Shown here: one piece after another, positions 54,294 through 63,177 of the stretch | How positions within the stretch are numbered: position 1 is the stretch's first letter | How the letters are laid out: the number at the start of each line of letters is the position of its first letter | From: Leeia aquatica | GTDB taxonomy: Bacteria > Pseudomonadota > Gammaproteobacteria > Burkholderiales > Leeiaceae | Length of the DNA stretch: 64,000 nt | Direction of reading: 5' to 3' | NCBI RefSeq assembly: GCF_012641365.1 | Contig: NZ_JABAIM010000001.1 | Span: forward strand, 1,674,001-1,738,000 | Notes under the pieces: model-generated | The model's database searches: none | The model's input: only the letters and a program-made list of their open reading frames with translations | What the model was told of the DNA's origin: nothing | Program-made: the position numbers and the translations under genes

Positions 54294-55103
54294 ATGGAAA
54301 ATCCCTATCAGGCGCCACAGTCGGCCGTTCGCGACATTCCCACCACCCAGAATGGCGCACTGATCGCCGCAGGCCGCAAGGTCCCTGCAGGCAATGCCAT
54401 CAGCTGGCTTACCGGCGGCTGGAACCTGTTCAAGGACAACCCCGGCATCTGGATCGTCAATACCCTGATCTTCGGGGTGCTCGTCATTGTGCTGGCCTTC
54501 ATCCCGATTCTGGGCGCACTGGCCATGCCGATGCTGGCAACCCTGCTGTTGGGCGGCATCATGGCAGGTGCGGCTGCACAGGACCAGGGTGAACCTTTGA
54601 CCGTCAACCACCTGTTCTCGGCCTTTCAGACCCACGCCAGCCAGCTGGTGATCGTAGGCCTGATCGGCCTGGCTGCAGGCGTCGTCATGTCCGTCATCAG
54701 CGGCATCCTGACAATGGTGGTGGTCGGCGGCAGTTTTTTTGCAGCAGGTGGCATGAGCGCCATGACTCCGGGCAGCAACGCCGGGGCCATGGCCCTGCTG
54801 GCAGGCATGGGCTTTGGCATGATCATTGTCATGCTGGTGATGGTCGCCCTGTCTTTTGTGGTGTATTCACTGGTGTTCTTCGCCCCGGCGCTGGTGGTAT
54901 TGCATGACCTGCCCCCCATGGAAGCCATCAAGGCCAGCTTCAGCGGCTACTGGAAGAACTGGCTGGGCATCCTGCTGTTTGGCTTGCTCGGCGCTGTACT
55001 GGGTGTTATCGGTGCCATCCCCTTCGGACTCGGCCTGCTGGTGGTCTACCCGCTGCTGCTGGCCTCGGTCTACGCTGCCTACAAAGACATCTATCTGGCC
55101 TGA
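54294..55103 (+). CDS. Integral membrane protein, MENPYQAP type (BPSS1780-like)
   Basis: The 269-residue protein begins MENPYQAPQSAV, a motif at the start of many betaproteobacterial membrane proteins, and has about six membrane helices between residues 48 and 265, with Gly/Ala/Met-rich loops. It resembles the BPSS1780 group, whose function is unknown. AAGGAG lies upstream. It is 105 bases after cobS and upstream of the RDD/SpoIIM cluster, but the 219-base gap after it, with a hairpin at 55125-55164, suggests a separate unit. Confidence 0.75.
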   Translation: MENPYQAPQSAVRDIPTTQNGALIAAGRKVPAGNAISWLTGGWNLFKDNPGIWIVNTLIFGVLVIVLAFIPILGALAMPMLATLLLGGIMAGAAAQDQGEPLTVNHLFSAFQTHASQLVIVGLIGLAAGVVMSVISGILTMVVVGGSFFAAGGMSAMTPGSNAGAMALLAGMGFGMIIVMLVMVALSFVVYSLVFFAPALVVLHDLPPMEAIKASFSGYWKNWLGILLFGLLGAVLGVIGAIPFGLGLLVVYPLLLASVYAAYKDIYLA

Positions 55104-55124
55104 ATGCAACGTCACCCAGCACCC

Positions 55125-55164
55125 CGGCCTGCCCGCTTTGTCATTGGCAAAGCCCGGCAGGCCG
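55125..55164. other. Long GC hairpin downstream of the BPSS1780-like gene
   Basis: CGGCCTGCC (55125-55133) pairs with GGCAGGCCG (55156-55164) and, after a small internal loop, GCTTTG with CAAAGC inside it. There is no T-run, so it is not a standard terminator; it could protect the mRNA 3' end or be a small repeat. No second copy was noticed in this window. The rest of 55165-55322 shows nothing I can name. Confidence 0.55.
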
Positions 55165-55322
55165 CGCTATGCTCCCAGCCCTTGTTGAAAACATGCACAG
55201 CATAACAACCATCACCGTCGATTCTCATCGGCCAGATATTGTTGCTGCCACCCTGTTGTGTGCCATTCGTGCGTCACACCAGGGTATTTACAACCCCTCA
55301 GCCAGCCAAGCCTGACAATACC

Positions 55323-56024
55323 TTGACCACTTCACCACCTCTGCTCGACACGCTTGCCGTTGTGCCCACCCCGGAAGGGGTGGACTTGGCCATCCGTACG
55401 GCAGGCCCCTTGCCACGTGGTTTGGCATGGTGCATTGATGTCATCATCCGGTGGATATTCATCATCATCCTGGCGCAAATGCTGGCCGTGCTGGAAGAGG
55501 CTGGCATCGGGGTGCTGCTGATCCTGGTGTTTGTCATCGAGTTTCTGTATCCGGTGCTGTTTGAGGTGTTGAGCAAAGGCTCCACGCCCGGCAAGAAACT
55601 GCTCGGCATCATGGTGGTGCACGATGATGGCACCCCGGTCGGCTGGAAGGCCTCCATGACCCGCAACCTGCTGCGTCTGGTCGACTGGCTCCCATCCATG
55701 TACCTGTTTGGCCTGATCAGCTGTCTGTTTAGCCAGGAGTTCAAGCGTATTGGTGATCTGGCTGCCGGTACGGTGGTGGTGTATCGCGACCTGAAGACCC
55801 GCCTGCCCGTGATGGAGGACACCCAGCCGGAAGCCCCGCCGTGGTCGCTGGCACCGCATGAGCAACGCGCCATCATCGACTTTGCCGTACGGCAAGGCCA
55901 ACTGACGCCCGAGCGGGCCACCGAGCTGGCACAGCAAACCGGGCCGCTGGTGGGGCAACACCGCGAGGATGCGCGGCAGCAGCTGTTACGCTACGCCCAA
56001 TACCTGCTGGGACGGCAGCCATGA
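55323..56024 (+). CDS. RDD-family membrane protein of the MoxR/DUF58 cluster
   Basis: The 233-residue product (if it starts at the TTG at 55323) has the RDD layout: PEGVDLAIRTAGPLPRGLAWCIDVIIRWI as the first helix, a helix at about 65-85, STPGKKLLGIMVVHDDGTPVGW, and a third helix with RIGDLAAGTVVVYRD. A soluble C-terminal region of about 70 residues is rich in Gln and Arg. The start is unsure: an earlier TTG at 55239 adds 28 residues, and neither has a good ribosome site. It overlaps the SpoIIM gene by 4 bases. Confidence 0.8.
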   Translation: MTTSPPLLDTLAVVPTPEGVDLAIRTAGPLPRGLAWCIDVIIRWIFIIILAQMLAVLEEAGIGVLLILVFVIEFLYPVLFEVLSKGSTPGKKLLGIMVVHDDGTPVGWKASMTRNLLRLVDWLPSMYLFGLISCLFSQEFKRIGDLAAGTVVVYRDLKTRLPVMEDTQPEAPPWSLAPHEQRAIIDFAVRQGQLTPERATELAQQTGPLVGQHREDARQQLLRYAQYLLGRQP

Positions 56025-57004
56025 AACAGGCGGATTTTGAGCGCTACCATCGTAACCGCTGGCTGGCGTTTGCTTTGTGGCTGGACTTCCAACGCCCCAA
56101 AAAGGGACAAGATGGCCAGCGGCAGGCCCCTTTCCCCTTGACCGAACTGCCAGACCGTTATCGCGAGCTGTGCCAGCATCTGGCCCTGGCGCGCGACCGT
56201 CATTACACCAGCCAGCTGGTGGATGAACTACACCGTCTGGTACAAGGCGGCCATATGCAGCTGTATGGCAGCCGTAGCGGACAAGGTTTCAATTTCTTCC
56301 GCTTCATGGCGCAGGATTTTCCGCGTCTGGTACGGCAAGAGTGGCCGTTTACCGTCACCGGCCTGCTGCTGTTTTTTGTGCCCTTGTTTGGTCTGATCAT
56401 TGCCATGCAATGGTATCCGGGGCTGGCAGATTACCTGATTCCGCAGATGACCCAGGCGCAGATGGAGCATATGTATCGGCCCGGCAATGAAGTGACCGGC
56501 TTCACACGAGAAGCGCCGGATGACATCCTGATGTGGGGCTACTACATCTACCACAACATCTCGATCGACTTTCAGTGTTTTGCTGGCGGCATCCTGTTCG
56601 GCCTGGGTGCGCTTTTTTATACCGTCTATAACGGCGTCATCATCGGCGCCATTGCCGGCTACTTGACCCACAAGGGCTATATTGTGACCTTCTGGAGCTT
56701 TGTGGCCGGGCACAGCAGCTTTGAACTGATCGGCGCGGCACTGGCCGGGGCTGCCGGGCTGGAGCTGGGCTATGCGCTGGTTGCACCAGGCCCTTACAGC
56801 CGCCTGCACGCCCTCAAGCGACGCGCGCAAATAGCGGTACGCCTGCTGGGTGGCGCAGCCACCCTCACTTTCATTGCCGCCTTCATCGAGGGTTTCTGGT
56901 CGCCACAGACCTTTATCCCACCGATGGTCAAATACGTATTTGGTGGCAGCATGTGGCTCTTGCTCAGCCTCTGGTTATTGCTGGGAGGCCGCCGTGCAGC
57001 TTGA
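56021..57004 (+). CDS. SpoIIM-like integral membrane protein
   Basis: The 327-residue protein matches the stage II sporulation protein M family: LFFVPLFGLIIAMQ, the IYHNISIDFQCFAGGILFGLGALFYTVYNGVIIG core and FWSFVAGHSSFELIGAALAGAAGLELGYALV. About five membrane helices span residues 115-325; the N-terminal 100 residues are cytoplasmic. In a non-sporulating bacterium this is not a sporulation gene; it belongs to RDD/MoxR/DUF58 neighbourhoods of unknown membrane function. It overlaps the RDD gene and its end overlaps the next gene by 11 bases. Confidence 0.87.
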   Translation: MKQADFERYHRNRWLAFALWLDFQRPKKGQDGQRQAPFPLTELPDRYRELCQHLALARDRHYTSQLVDELHRLVQGGHMQLYGSRSGQGFNFFRFMAQDFPRLVRQEWPFTVTGLLLFFVPLFGLIIAMQWYPGLADYLIPQMTQAQMEHMYRPGNEVTGFTREAPDDILMWGYYIYHNISIDFQCFAGGILFGLGALFYTVYNGVIIGAIAGYLTHKGYIVTFWSFVAGHSSFELIGAALAGAAGLELGYALVAPGPYSRLHALKRRAQIAVRLLGGAATLTFIAAFIEGFWSPQTFIPPMVKYVFGGSMWLLLSLWLLLGGRRAA

Positions 57005-58481
57005 GCGCTTCCGTCTGGCCTTGCGACCGCGTGGTGGCTGGGAAACCGTGGACCTTGGCATGAGCATGGTACGGCAGTGGTGGAAACCGCTGTACGGTGT
57101 CTGGCTGCTGGGCTGGCTGCCCTTCAGCCTGCTGGTCTATGCCATGGCCTGGTCGCTGGAATGGGAGCCGATCTGGGCTTTTCTGCTGCTGTGGTGGCTT
57201 AAGCCCATGCTGTCTCGCCCCTTGCTGGCGGTACTGTCCGGGGCGGTGTTTGACCAGCCGCCCACGCTCGGGCACGTGCTGCGCCGCTGGCCCTGGCTGC
57301 TCTGGCATTCCGGTTTGCTGGGCGCACTGCTGTTCCGTCGCCTTAGCAGCGCACGCACCGTGTTCCTGCCGGTGTGGCAACTGGAGGGTCAACGTGGCCG
57401 TGCTGCGCGTCAGCGCAGCAATCTGCTGGGGCGCACCACCCGTGCCCATGCCTCCTCCATGGCGCTGGCCTTGAATCATATGGCGCTGTTCATGGCATTG
57501 GGCCTGTTCATGCTGGTGGCCCTGTTTGTCCCTTCCGCCGAAGCCTGGCGCATGCCATGGGACCCGCTGAAAGACATGCTGGAAGGGATGTCTGCCACCG
57601 TAGGGGCCTGGCTGTTCCCCCTGCTGATGAGCCTGCTCGACAGCTTGCTGGAGCCCTATTTTGTCGCTGGCGGCTTCAGCCTCTATCTGCAGCGTCGTAC
57701 GGTGCTGGAGGGCTGGGATCTTGAGATTGCGTTCCGCCGCATCGGACAGCGGCTGCAGCAGTGGCTCAAGCATGCCGGGCCGACCTTGTTACTGCTGCTG
57801 GTGTGCAGCCTCGCAATGCCGCAGTTCAGCCATGCCGCGGCAGAACCCCAGGAGGAACTCGTCAAGGTACTGGACCAGGCCGACATCAAAGGCAAGCATG
57901 AAGCCATCCAGTCCTGGCAGTTTGTACCTGACCGGAATAACGAGGAAAAAGAAGAGCACATAGAGCCTCAGCGCGACCCACAATACCAGAACAATCTCAA
58001 CTTTGGCGCAGAGGGCTTCCGCACCCTGGTGTGGGTCATCTTCGGTGTGGCACTGGCCTTCCTGCTCTACTACGCCGTCCGTCACTGGCGACCGGGCAAC
58101 ACGCAAAAAATGCAGGGGCAGGCCCCGGAGGTCTTGTTTGGGCTGGATGTTCGTCCGGAAAGCTTGCCGGATGACTTGCCCAGCGCTGCTCGCAAGCTGA
58201 TTGAACAAGGACAGATTCAGGCGGCGCTCAGCCTGCTGTACCGGGGTGCCTTGGTGCACTGGCTGCGGGTCGGGCTGGAAATCGAGCCCGGCGACACCGA
58301 GGGCGACTGCATTCGCCGCGTACGCCAGCTGGGCAGCAGTGACAGCAATCAGTACTTTGCCGGTCTGGTCGCCCATTGGCAGCAGTTGACCTATGCCCAC
58401 CGCCTCACCCCGGCGGCAGAGGCCATGCAGCTGTGCGAGCAGTGGGCGCTACATTTCAGCATCCGGCGCAGCGAGGTCTAA
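56994..58481 (+). CDS. Membrane protein with C-terminal DUF4129 domain
   Basis: The 495-residue protein has several membrane helices in its first half (about residues 30-75, 150-180, 200-230 and 265-285), a charged loop, a helix near 345-362 and a cytoplasmic C-terminal DUF4129 region (about 385-490; SAARKLIEQGQIQAALSLLYRGALVHWLRVGLEIEPGDTEGDC). The start is GTG at 56994 with GGAGG 5 bases upstream, inside the end of the SpoIIM gene. DUF4129 occurs in transglutaminase-like and MoxR-linked membrane proteins; the function is unknown. Confidence 0.82.
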   Translation: MQLERFRLALRPRGGWETVDLGMSMVRQWWKPLYGVWLLGWLPFSLLVYAMAWSLEWEPIWAFLLLWWLKPMLSRPLLAVLSGAVFDQPPTLGHVLRRWPWLLWHSGLLGALLFRRLSSARTVFLPVWQLEGQRGRAARQRSNLLGRTTRAHASSMALALNHMALFMALGLFMLVALFVPSAEAWRMPWDPLKDMLEGMSATVGAWLFPLLMSLLDSLLEPYFVAGGFSLYLQRRTVLEGWDLEIAFRRIGQRLQQWLKHAGPTLLLLLVCSLAMPQFSHAAAEPQEELVKVLDQADIKGKHEAIQSWQFVPDRNNEEKEEHIEPQRDPQYQNNLNFGAEGFRTLVWVIFGVALAFLLYYAVRHWRPGNTQKMQGQAPEVLFGLDVRPESLPDDLPSAARKLIEQGQIQAALSLLYRGALVHWLRVGLEIEPGDTEGDCIRRVRQLGSSDSNQYFAGLVAHWQQLTYAHRLTPAAEAMQLCEQWALHFSIRRSEV

Positions 58482-58486
58482 GCCCC

Positions 58487-59662
58487 ATGAAATACCTTGC
58501 TGCAGCAATAATCGGACTGTTGATACTGGTGGGCGGAATCTATTTCTACCAGCACCTGGAAGAGCACACCGAGTGGATCTACCACCCTCCGGCAGAGGAT
58601 ACGGTCCGCAAGGACTATCTGGCCGCCGATCGGGTATTGACCCGGCTGGAGCGCCCTCCCGTGTGGATCAGCACCTTGCCGGAGCTGCGTCAGCTGCCGC
58701 GCCACAGTGTCTTGATGCTGCTGGATCAGAACGATCCGGATACCCGGCAGGTGGAGGCCTTGCAGCACTGGGTGCGGCAAGGCGGTCATCTGATCATCGG
58801 CTATGAGGATTTGCGAGGGGAAACCACCCTGCTGAGCGCCTTTGGGCTCAGCCTCACTGACATTACCCACGAAGAAAACAATGCACCGCAAGACGCCGGC
58901 AAAGACCAGATGATTCACAATCCCGGTGAGCGCCTGCTGGGGCCCGCGCCTTTGGGCGAGCTGTCCTGGGAGCCACAAGCTGGCCAAGCCCTGTCGCCCG
59001 AGACGCCAGGCACCCATTGGGGCAATGAGGATGACCTCCTGCTGGTTGACATGCCGGTGGGTCAAGGCCACCTGACCGCGCTGCCCACAACCCGATTGTT
59101 CAAGTACAACGCGCAATACAGCGCTCAGAATGAAGGGTACAACTTCTGGGGCAGTTTGGACCGGCAGCAGCACGCCACCCTGCTCTATCAGCTGACCCGC
59201 CTGCACTACCCGGAGGGGACACTGGCACTGCTGCCGGACCTGCGCGATCCGTCGCTATGGGGCTGGCTGGTGCGCAATGCCCATCGCGTGTTGTGGGTGT
59301 TTCTGGCCTGGCTGCTGATCTGGCTGTGGCGCATCATCCCGCGGGTCGGTACCCTGCTGCCGGAAGCGCCGCGTGCACGCCGCAGCCTGCTGGAGCACTT
59401 GTCCGCCAGTGGTCGCTACCTGTGGCAGCGGCGTGGTCATGCCATTCTGCTGGACGCCATTCGCCATCGCATCCAGCAACGCCTGCGTCGCCGCCATCCA
59501 CACCTGGCTGTCCTGCACGGTCAAAGCCAGCTGGTGGCCATTGCCGAGCAAACCGGCCTGCCGCTGAGCCAGCTACAAACCGCCCTGATCGGCCTGCCGT
59601 CGCAGCGCCACGAGCTGCTGCAAGCCTTGCAAACCCTGCAGCGCCTCTACCGGCGCCTCTGA
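58487..59662 (+). CDS. DUF4350-domain membrane protein
   Basis: The 391-residue protein has an N-terminal membrane helix (residues about 4-20), a periplasmic-side domain (about 25-230; DYLAADRVLTRLE, HSVLMLLDQNDPDTRQVEALQHWVRQGGHLIIGYEDLRGE), which is the DUF4350 pattern, a second membrane helix (about 260-282, NAHRVLWVFLAWLLIWLWRIIP) and a basic helical tail (about 300-391). The start is 5 bases after the DUF4129 gene's stop; a longer open frame lies inside that gene. Function unknown. Confidence 0.82.
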   Translation: MKYLAAAIIGLLILVGGIYFYQHLEEHTEWIYHPPAEDTVRKDYLAADRVLTRLERPPVWISTLPELRQLPRHSVLMLLDQNDPDTRQVEALQHWVRQGGHLIIGYEDLRGETTLLSAFGLSLTDITHEENNAPQDAGKDQMIHNPGERLLGPAPLGELSWEPQAGQALSPETPGTHWGNEDDLLLVDMPVGQGHLTALPTTRLFKYNAQYSAQNEGYNFWGSLDRQQHATLLYQLTRLHYPEGTLALLPDLRDPSLWGWLVRNAHRVLWVFLAWLLIWLWRIIPRVGTLLPEAPRARRSLLEHLSASGRYLWQRRGHAILLDAIRHRIQQRLRRRHPHLAVLHGQSQLVAIAEQTGLPLSQLQTALIGLPSQRHELLQALQTLQRLYRRL

Positions 59663-59683
59663 ACCTAGAAACGGGAAACCGCC

Positions 59684-60676
59684 ATGCCCAGCCTTGACAC
59701 CTCATCCTTGCCCCAGGACAAACTGGAACAAGCCATCACCATCGTCAACAGCATGCGCCAGGAAATGGCGCGCGCGGTGGTCGGGCAAGGTGCCATCATT
59801 GACGAAGTGCTGATCACCCTGCTGGCCGGGGGTCACCTGTTGCTGGAAGGGGTGCCGGGGCTGGGCAAGACCTTGCTGGTCAAATCGCTGGCACGCACCT
59901 TTGCCGGCGACTTCCGCCGCATCCAGTTCACGCCGGACCTGATGCCGGCCGACGTGACCGGCCACACCCTGTATGACCCCTCCAACGGGCAATTCACCAC
60001 CCGCAAGGGGCCGGTCTTTACCAACCTGCTGCTGGCAGACGAAATCAACCGCGCCCCCGCCAAGACTCAGGCCGCCCTGCTGGAAGTGATGCAGGAGCAA
60101 CAAGTGACTATCGAAGGAGAAGGCCACACCCTGCCGCCGCCTTTCATGGTGCTCGCCACACAGAACCCCTTGGAGCAGGAAGGCACCTACCCGCTGCCGG
60201 AAGCCCAGCTGGACCGTTTCCTGCTGAAAACCCTGATCGACTATCCGTCCGAGCAGGAAGAGCAGGCCATGATCCGGCAAGTGACGCTGGGCTCAGTGGG
60301 TGACCAGCTGACCGTCAGCCAGGTCAATGCCGTGGTGAAACCGGCCACCGTACAAGCCCTGCAGCAATTGACCGCAAACCTGACGGTGGACGACCGCGTG
60401 CTGGACTACGCGGTGCGCATCGTACGCGCCACCCGCAATCAGCCTGGCGTTGCCAGTGGCGCCGGGCCGCGTGGCGGCATCTCGCTGGTGCGCGCCGCGC
60501 GCGCGGCAGCCCTGCTGCAAGGCCGCGGTTTCGTTCTGCCGGACGACATCAAGCTGGTGGCCCTGCCCGCCTTGCGCCACCGCATTGCGCTGGCCCCGGA
60601 GCTGGAAATCGAAGGGCAAACTACCGACAGCGTGCTGCGTGCCATGCTGAGCCAGATCGAGGCACCGCGCCTGTGA
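59684..60676 (+). CDS. MoxR-family AAA+ ATPase
   Basis: The 330-residue ATPase has Walker A EGVPGLGKTLLVKSLA (about 63-78), Walker B LLLADEINRAPAKTQ, sensor 1 VLATQNPLEQEGTYPLPEAQLDRF and an AAA lid domain (about 210-325) with the AARAAALLQGRGFVLPDDIK block. MoxR proteins act as chaperone-like ATPases that commonly work with a DUF58 or VWA-domain protein, here the next gene. Start: ATG at 59684, 21 bases after the DUF4350 gene. Confidence 0.95.
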   Translation: MPSLDTSSLPQDKLEQAITIVNSMRQEMARAVVGQGAIIDEVLITLLAGGHLLLEGVPGLGKTLLVKSLARTFAGDFRRIQFTPDLMPADVTGHTLYDPSNGQFTTRKGPVFTNLLLADEINRAPAKTQAALLEVMQEQQVTIEGEGHTLPPPFMVLATQNPLEQEGTYPLPEAQLDRFLLKTLIDYPSEQEEQAMIRQVTLGSVGDQLTVSQVNAVVKPATVQALQQLTANLTVDDRVLDYAVRIVRATRNQPGVASGAGPRGGISLVRAARAAALLQGRGFVLPDDIKLVALPALRHRIALAPELEIEGQTTDSVLRAMLSQIEAPRL

Positions 60677-60707
60677 TGACCTCATCCTTGCTTGGGGAGC
60701 CACCCCG

Positions 60708-62021
60708 GTGCTGATCCCATCACGCACGCTGGTCTGGGGCATGGTCGGCCTGCTGGCTGCGGCCATCACCGTATCCGCCTGGTCCATACTGCAACCCTTC
60801 TGGTGGCCGTTCTGCGGCCTGCTGGCCGCCATCACGCTGTTCGACCTGCTGTGGCTGATGTGGGAAGGCAAGGCGGTCGAGGTACAGCGGCTGGTGCCCG
60901 GTTCCCTGCCGGTCGGTCTGCTGCATGCTGTGAAACTGCATGTCAGCCACCGCTTGCGTCGCATGGGTCGTGTGCAGTTGTTCGACCAGCACCCGCCCTC
61001 CTTCCTGCCTCAAAACCTGCCGCTGGACCTGCGTATTCCGCCAGGACGCTTTGCCGAAGTGTCCTATCAGGTGCAACCACTGGAGCGGGGTGAGCATCCA
61101 TTTGGCCGCTGTGCGGTTCGCCTGACTTCACCGCTGCGTCTGTGGCAACGGCAGTTTCTGGCAGGCACGGCAGAGACGGTCAAGGTCTACCCGAATTTTG
61201 CCGCCATTGTGCGCTACGCCCTGCTCGCCACCGACAACCGTCTGAGCCAGATTGGGGTACTGCAACGCCGCCGCCGCGGTGAGGGGATGGATTTCCGTCA
61301 GTTGCGCGAATATCGCGAAGGCGACACCCAGCGTCAGGTGGACTGGAAAGCCACCAGCCGCATGAACAAGTTGATTTCGCGCGAGTATCAGGACGAACGG
61401 GACCAGCAAGTGGTGTTCATGCTGGACTGTGGCCGCCGCATGCTGGCACGGGATGGCGAGCTGTCCCACTTCGACCACACCCTGAACGCGATGCTGCTGC
61501 TGGCCTATGTGGCTTTGCGTCAGGGCGATGCGGTCGGACTGACGACCTTTGCCACGGATCAGCCACGCTACTTTGCCCCGCGCAAATCCGATGCCACCGT
61601 CAACACCCTGCTCAACAGCGTGTTTGACCTGCAGCCCAGCCTGCGCTCACCGGATTACTACCAGGCTGCGGTCGACCTGATCACCCGTTTGCGCAAACGC
61701 TCACTGGTGGTCATCCTCAGCAATCTGCGTGATGAGGACGACAGCACGCTGGCACCCGCCTTGGCCTTGCTGCGCAAGCGCCATCTGGTGCTGTTTGTCA
61801 GCCTGCGCGAACAGAGTCTGGAGCAAACCCTGCAACAACCGATCACCACGCTGGAAGAAGGGCTGACCTATGCGGCCACCGGCCTGTTCCTCAACCAGCG
61901 CGAGGCCATGATGCGCAAGCTCGGCAGTGGCGGTGTACTGACGCTGGACACCGAACCGCAGCATCTGGCCATCGAGCTGGTCAACCAGTATCTGGAGCTG
62001 AAGAAGAGCGCGCGGCTCTAG
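60708..62021 (+). CDS. DUF58-domain membrane protein
   Basis: The 437-residue protein has two N-terminal membrane helices (about 8-45), a beta-rich region and the DUF58 signature GEGMDFRQLREYREGDTQRQVDWKATSR near residue 195. The rest resembles a von Willebrand factor A-like fold (VVFMLDCGRRMLARDG, ALRQGDAVGLTTFA, SLVVILSNLRDED); its metal site DxSxS reads DCGRR, so it is probably lost. The start is GTG at 60708 with GGGGAG upstream. It closes the MoxR cluster. Confidence 0.92.
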   Translation: MLIPSRTLVWGMVGLLAAAITVSAWSILQPFWWPFCGLLAAITLFDLLWLMWEGKAVEVQRLVPGSLPVGLLHAVKLHVSHRLRRMGRVQLFDQHPPSFLPQNLPLDLRIPPGRFAEVSYQVQPLERGEHPFGRCAVRLTSPLRLWQRQFLAGTAETVKVYPNFAAIVRYALLATDNRLSQIGVLQRRRRGEGMDFRQLREYREGDTQRQVDWKATSRMNKLISREYQDERDQQVVFMLDCGRRMLARDGELSHFDHTLNAMLLLAYVALRQGDAVGLTTFATDQPRYFAPRKSDATVNTLLNSVFDLQPSLRSPDYYQAAVDLITRLRKRSLVVILSNLRDEDDSTLAPALALLRKRHLVLFVSLREQSLEQTLQQPITTLEEGLTYAATGLFLNQREAMMRKLGSGGVLTLDTEPQHLAIELVNQYLELKKSARL

Positions 62022-62024
62022 ACC

Positions 62025-62621
62025 TTACTGCTCACCGGCTTCGCAATCTTCCTTGAGCACCCGCTCAATCCGTCGCTCCGGCACCAGCCACATCAGCGCC
62101 ACCGCAACATACAGCAGTTGCGACAGCCAGTGGGCGACAAACGACAGGATGATCGCCAACAGGTAGGCCCCCAGCGACAGCCAGCCCTTGCGGTCACGCT
62201 GCATGGCGCGCGCCAGCACTGACCCTTCGCCTTGGGTACGGATCAGGCAGCGGGCCAGCAGGTTATAGGCCCCGCCTGAGGCCAGCAGCACCACGCCATA
62301 AAGGGTAGTCGGCACCGGCGCAAAGTGGTTCTCCCCCATCCAGCCGGTGACAAAGGGTAGCAAGGACAGCCAGAACAGCAGGTGCAGATTGGCCCAAAGC
62401 ACCGGTCCATTCACCCGCTTGACCGCATGCAGCAGGTGATGGTGGTTGTTCCAGTAGATGCCGATATAGACAAAGCTCAGCACATAGCTGAAAAACACCG
62501 GCAACACTGGCTGCAGCATCGCCCAGTCTGCGCCGTGCGGCACCTTCATCTCCAGCACCATGATGGTCAGGATGATGGCCAGTACCCCATCACTGAATGC
62601 TTCCAGCCGGTTCTTGTTCAT
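62025..62621 (-). CDS. TMEM175-like potassium channel protein
   Basis: The 198-residue protein has the TMEM175 signature NRLEAFSDGVLAIILTIMVLEM (R, FSD) in the first helix and six predicted membrane helices, in line with bacterial TMEM175 K+ channels. GGGAGG precedes the ATG at 62621; an upstream in-frame extension exists (11 codons) without a ribosome site. The start is 80 bases from the rnpB promoter on the other strand, and the stop is 3 bases from the convergent DUF58 gene. Confidence 0.88.
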   Translation of the reverse strand: MNKNRLEAFSDGVLAIILTIMVLEMKVPHGADWAMLQPVLPVFFSYVLSFVYIGIYWNNHHHLLHAVKRVNGPVLWANLHLLFWLSLLPFVTGWMGENHFAPVPTTLYGVVLLASGGAYNLLARCLIRTQGEGSVLARAMQRDRKGWLSLGAYLLAIILSFVAHWLSQLLYVAVALMWLVPERRIERVLKEDCEAGEQ

Positions 62622-62697
62622 ACCGCCTCCCTGCGTGACGATCAGCCGCAGCAAAAACCGCGGCTGTCAGATTATTGTAAGATTGATGTTGCAGGCA

Positions 62698-62706
62698 TGA
62701 TAGAAT
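62698..62706 (+). promoter_or_regulatory. Extended -10 promoter of rnpB
   Basis: TGATAGAAT (62698-62706) matches an extended -10 (TGnTANAAT). It ends 8 bases before the P1 stem of RNase P RNA, the expected distance. The -35 region is weak. Confidence 0.6.
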
Positions 62707-62713
62707 GCTGCCC

Positions 62714-63095
62714 GGAAGTTTGCCAGACAGTCGCCGCCGTTGCATGCAGCGGGGGAGGAAAGTCCGGGCTCCACAGGGCAGGATGCCGGCTAACGGCCGG
62801 GCGTCGCGAGGCGACGGAAAGTGCAACAGAGAGCTGAACCGCCGATGGCCCCTCCGGGGGATCAGGTAAGGGTGAAAAGGTGCGGTAAGAGCGCACCGCA
62901 GCCGTGGCAACACGGTCTGGCAGGGTAAACCCCATCCGGAGCAAGACCAAATAGGCAGGCGTTGAAGGTGCCCCCTGAGCCTGCGGGTAGGTTGCTTGAG
63001 TCCGCCAGTAATGGCGGGCCTAGAGGAATGACTGTCAGTCGTGCCCTGGCAACAGGGCAAGGCAACAGAACCCGGCTTATCGGCAGACTTCCACA
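62714..63095 (+). ncRNA. rnpB: RNase P RNA (class A)
   Basis: The RNA subunit of RNase P matures tRNA 5' ends. P1 is formed by GGAAGTTTGCC at the start and GGCAGACTTCC at the end. Conserved core segments occur in order: GAGGAAAGTCCGGGCTCC, GTGCAACAGAGAG, CAGGTAAGGGTGAAA, GTAAGAGCGCACCGC, AGCAAGACCAAATAG, CTAGAGGAATGACTGTC and ACAGAACCCGGCTTATC. Length (about 382) and structure are typical class A. It is transcribed divergently from the TMEM175 gene; gnd follows. Confidence 0.98.
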
Positions 63096-63177
63096 CCCGA
63101 TTCCAGGTGGCAGCCCCGGCTGCCGGTGATCCACCGGGTAGCCACAGGCTGCCCCTTGTGTTTGATAGATACCCCCC

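Noticed and set aside
56021-57004. Sporulation gene
   Set aside because: SpoIIM homologues occur in many non-spore-formers and there are no other sporulation genes here.
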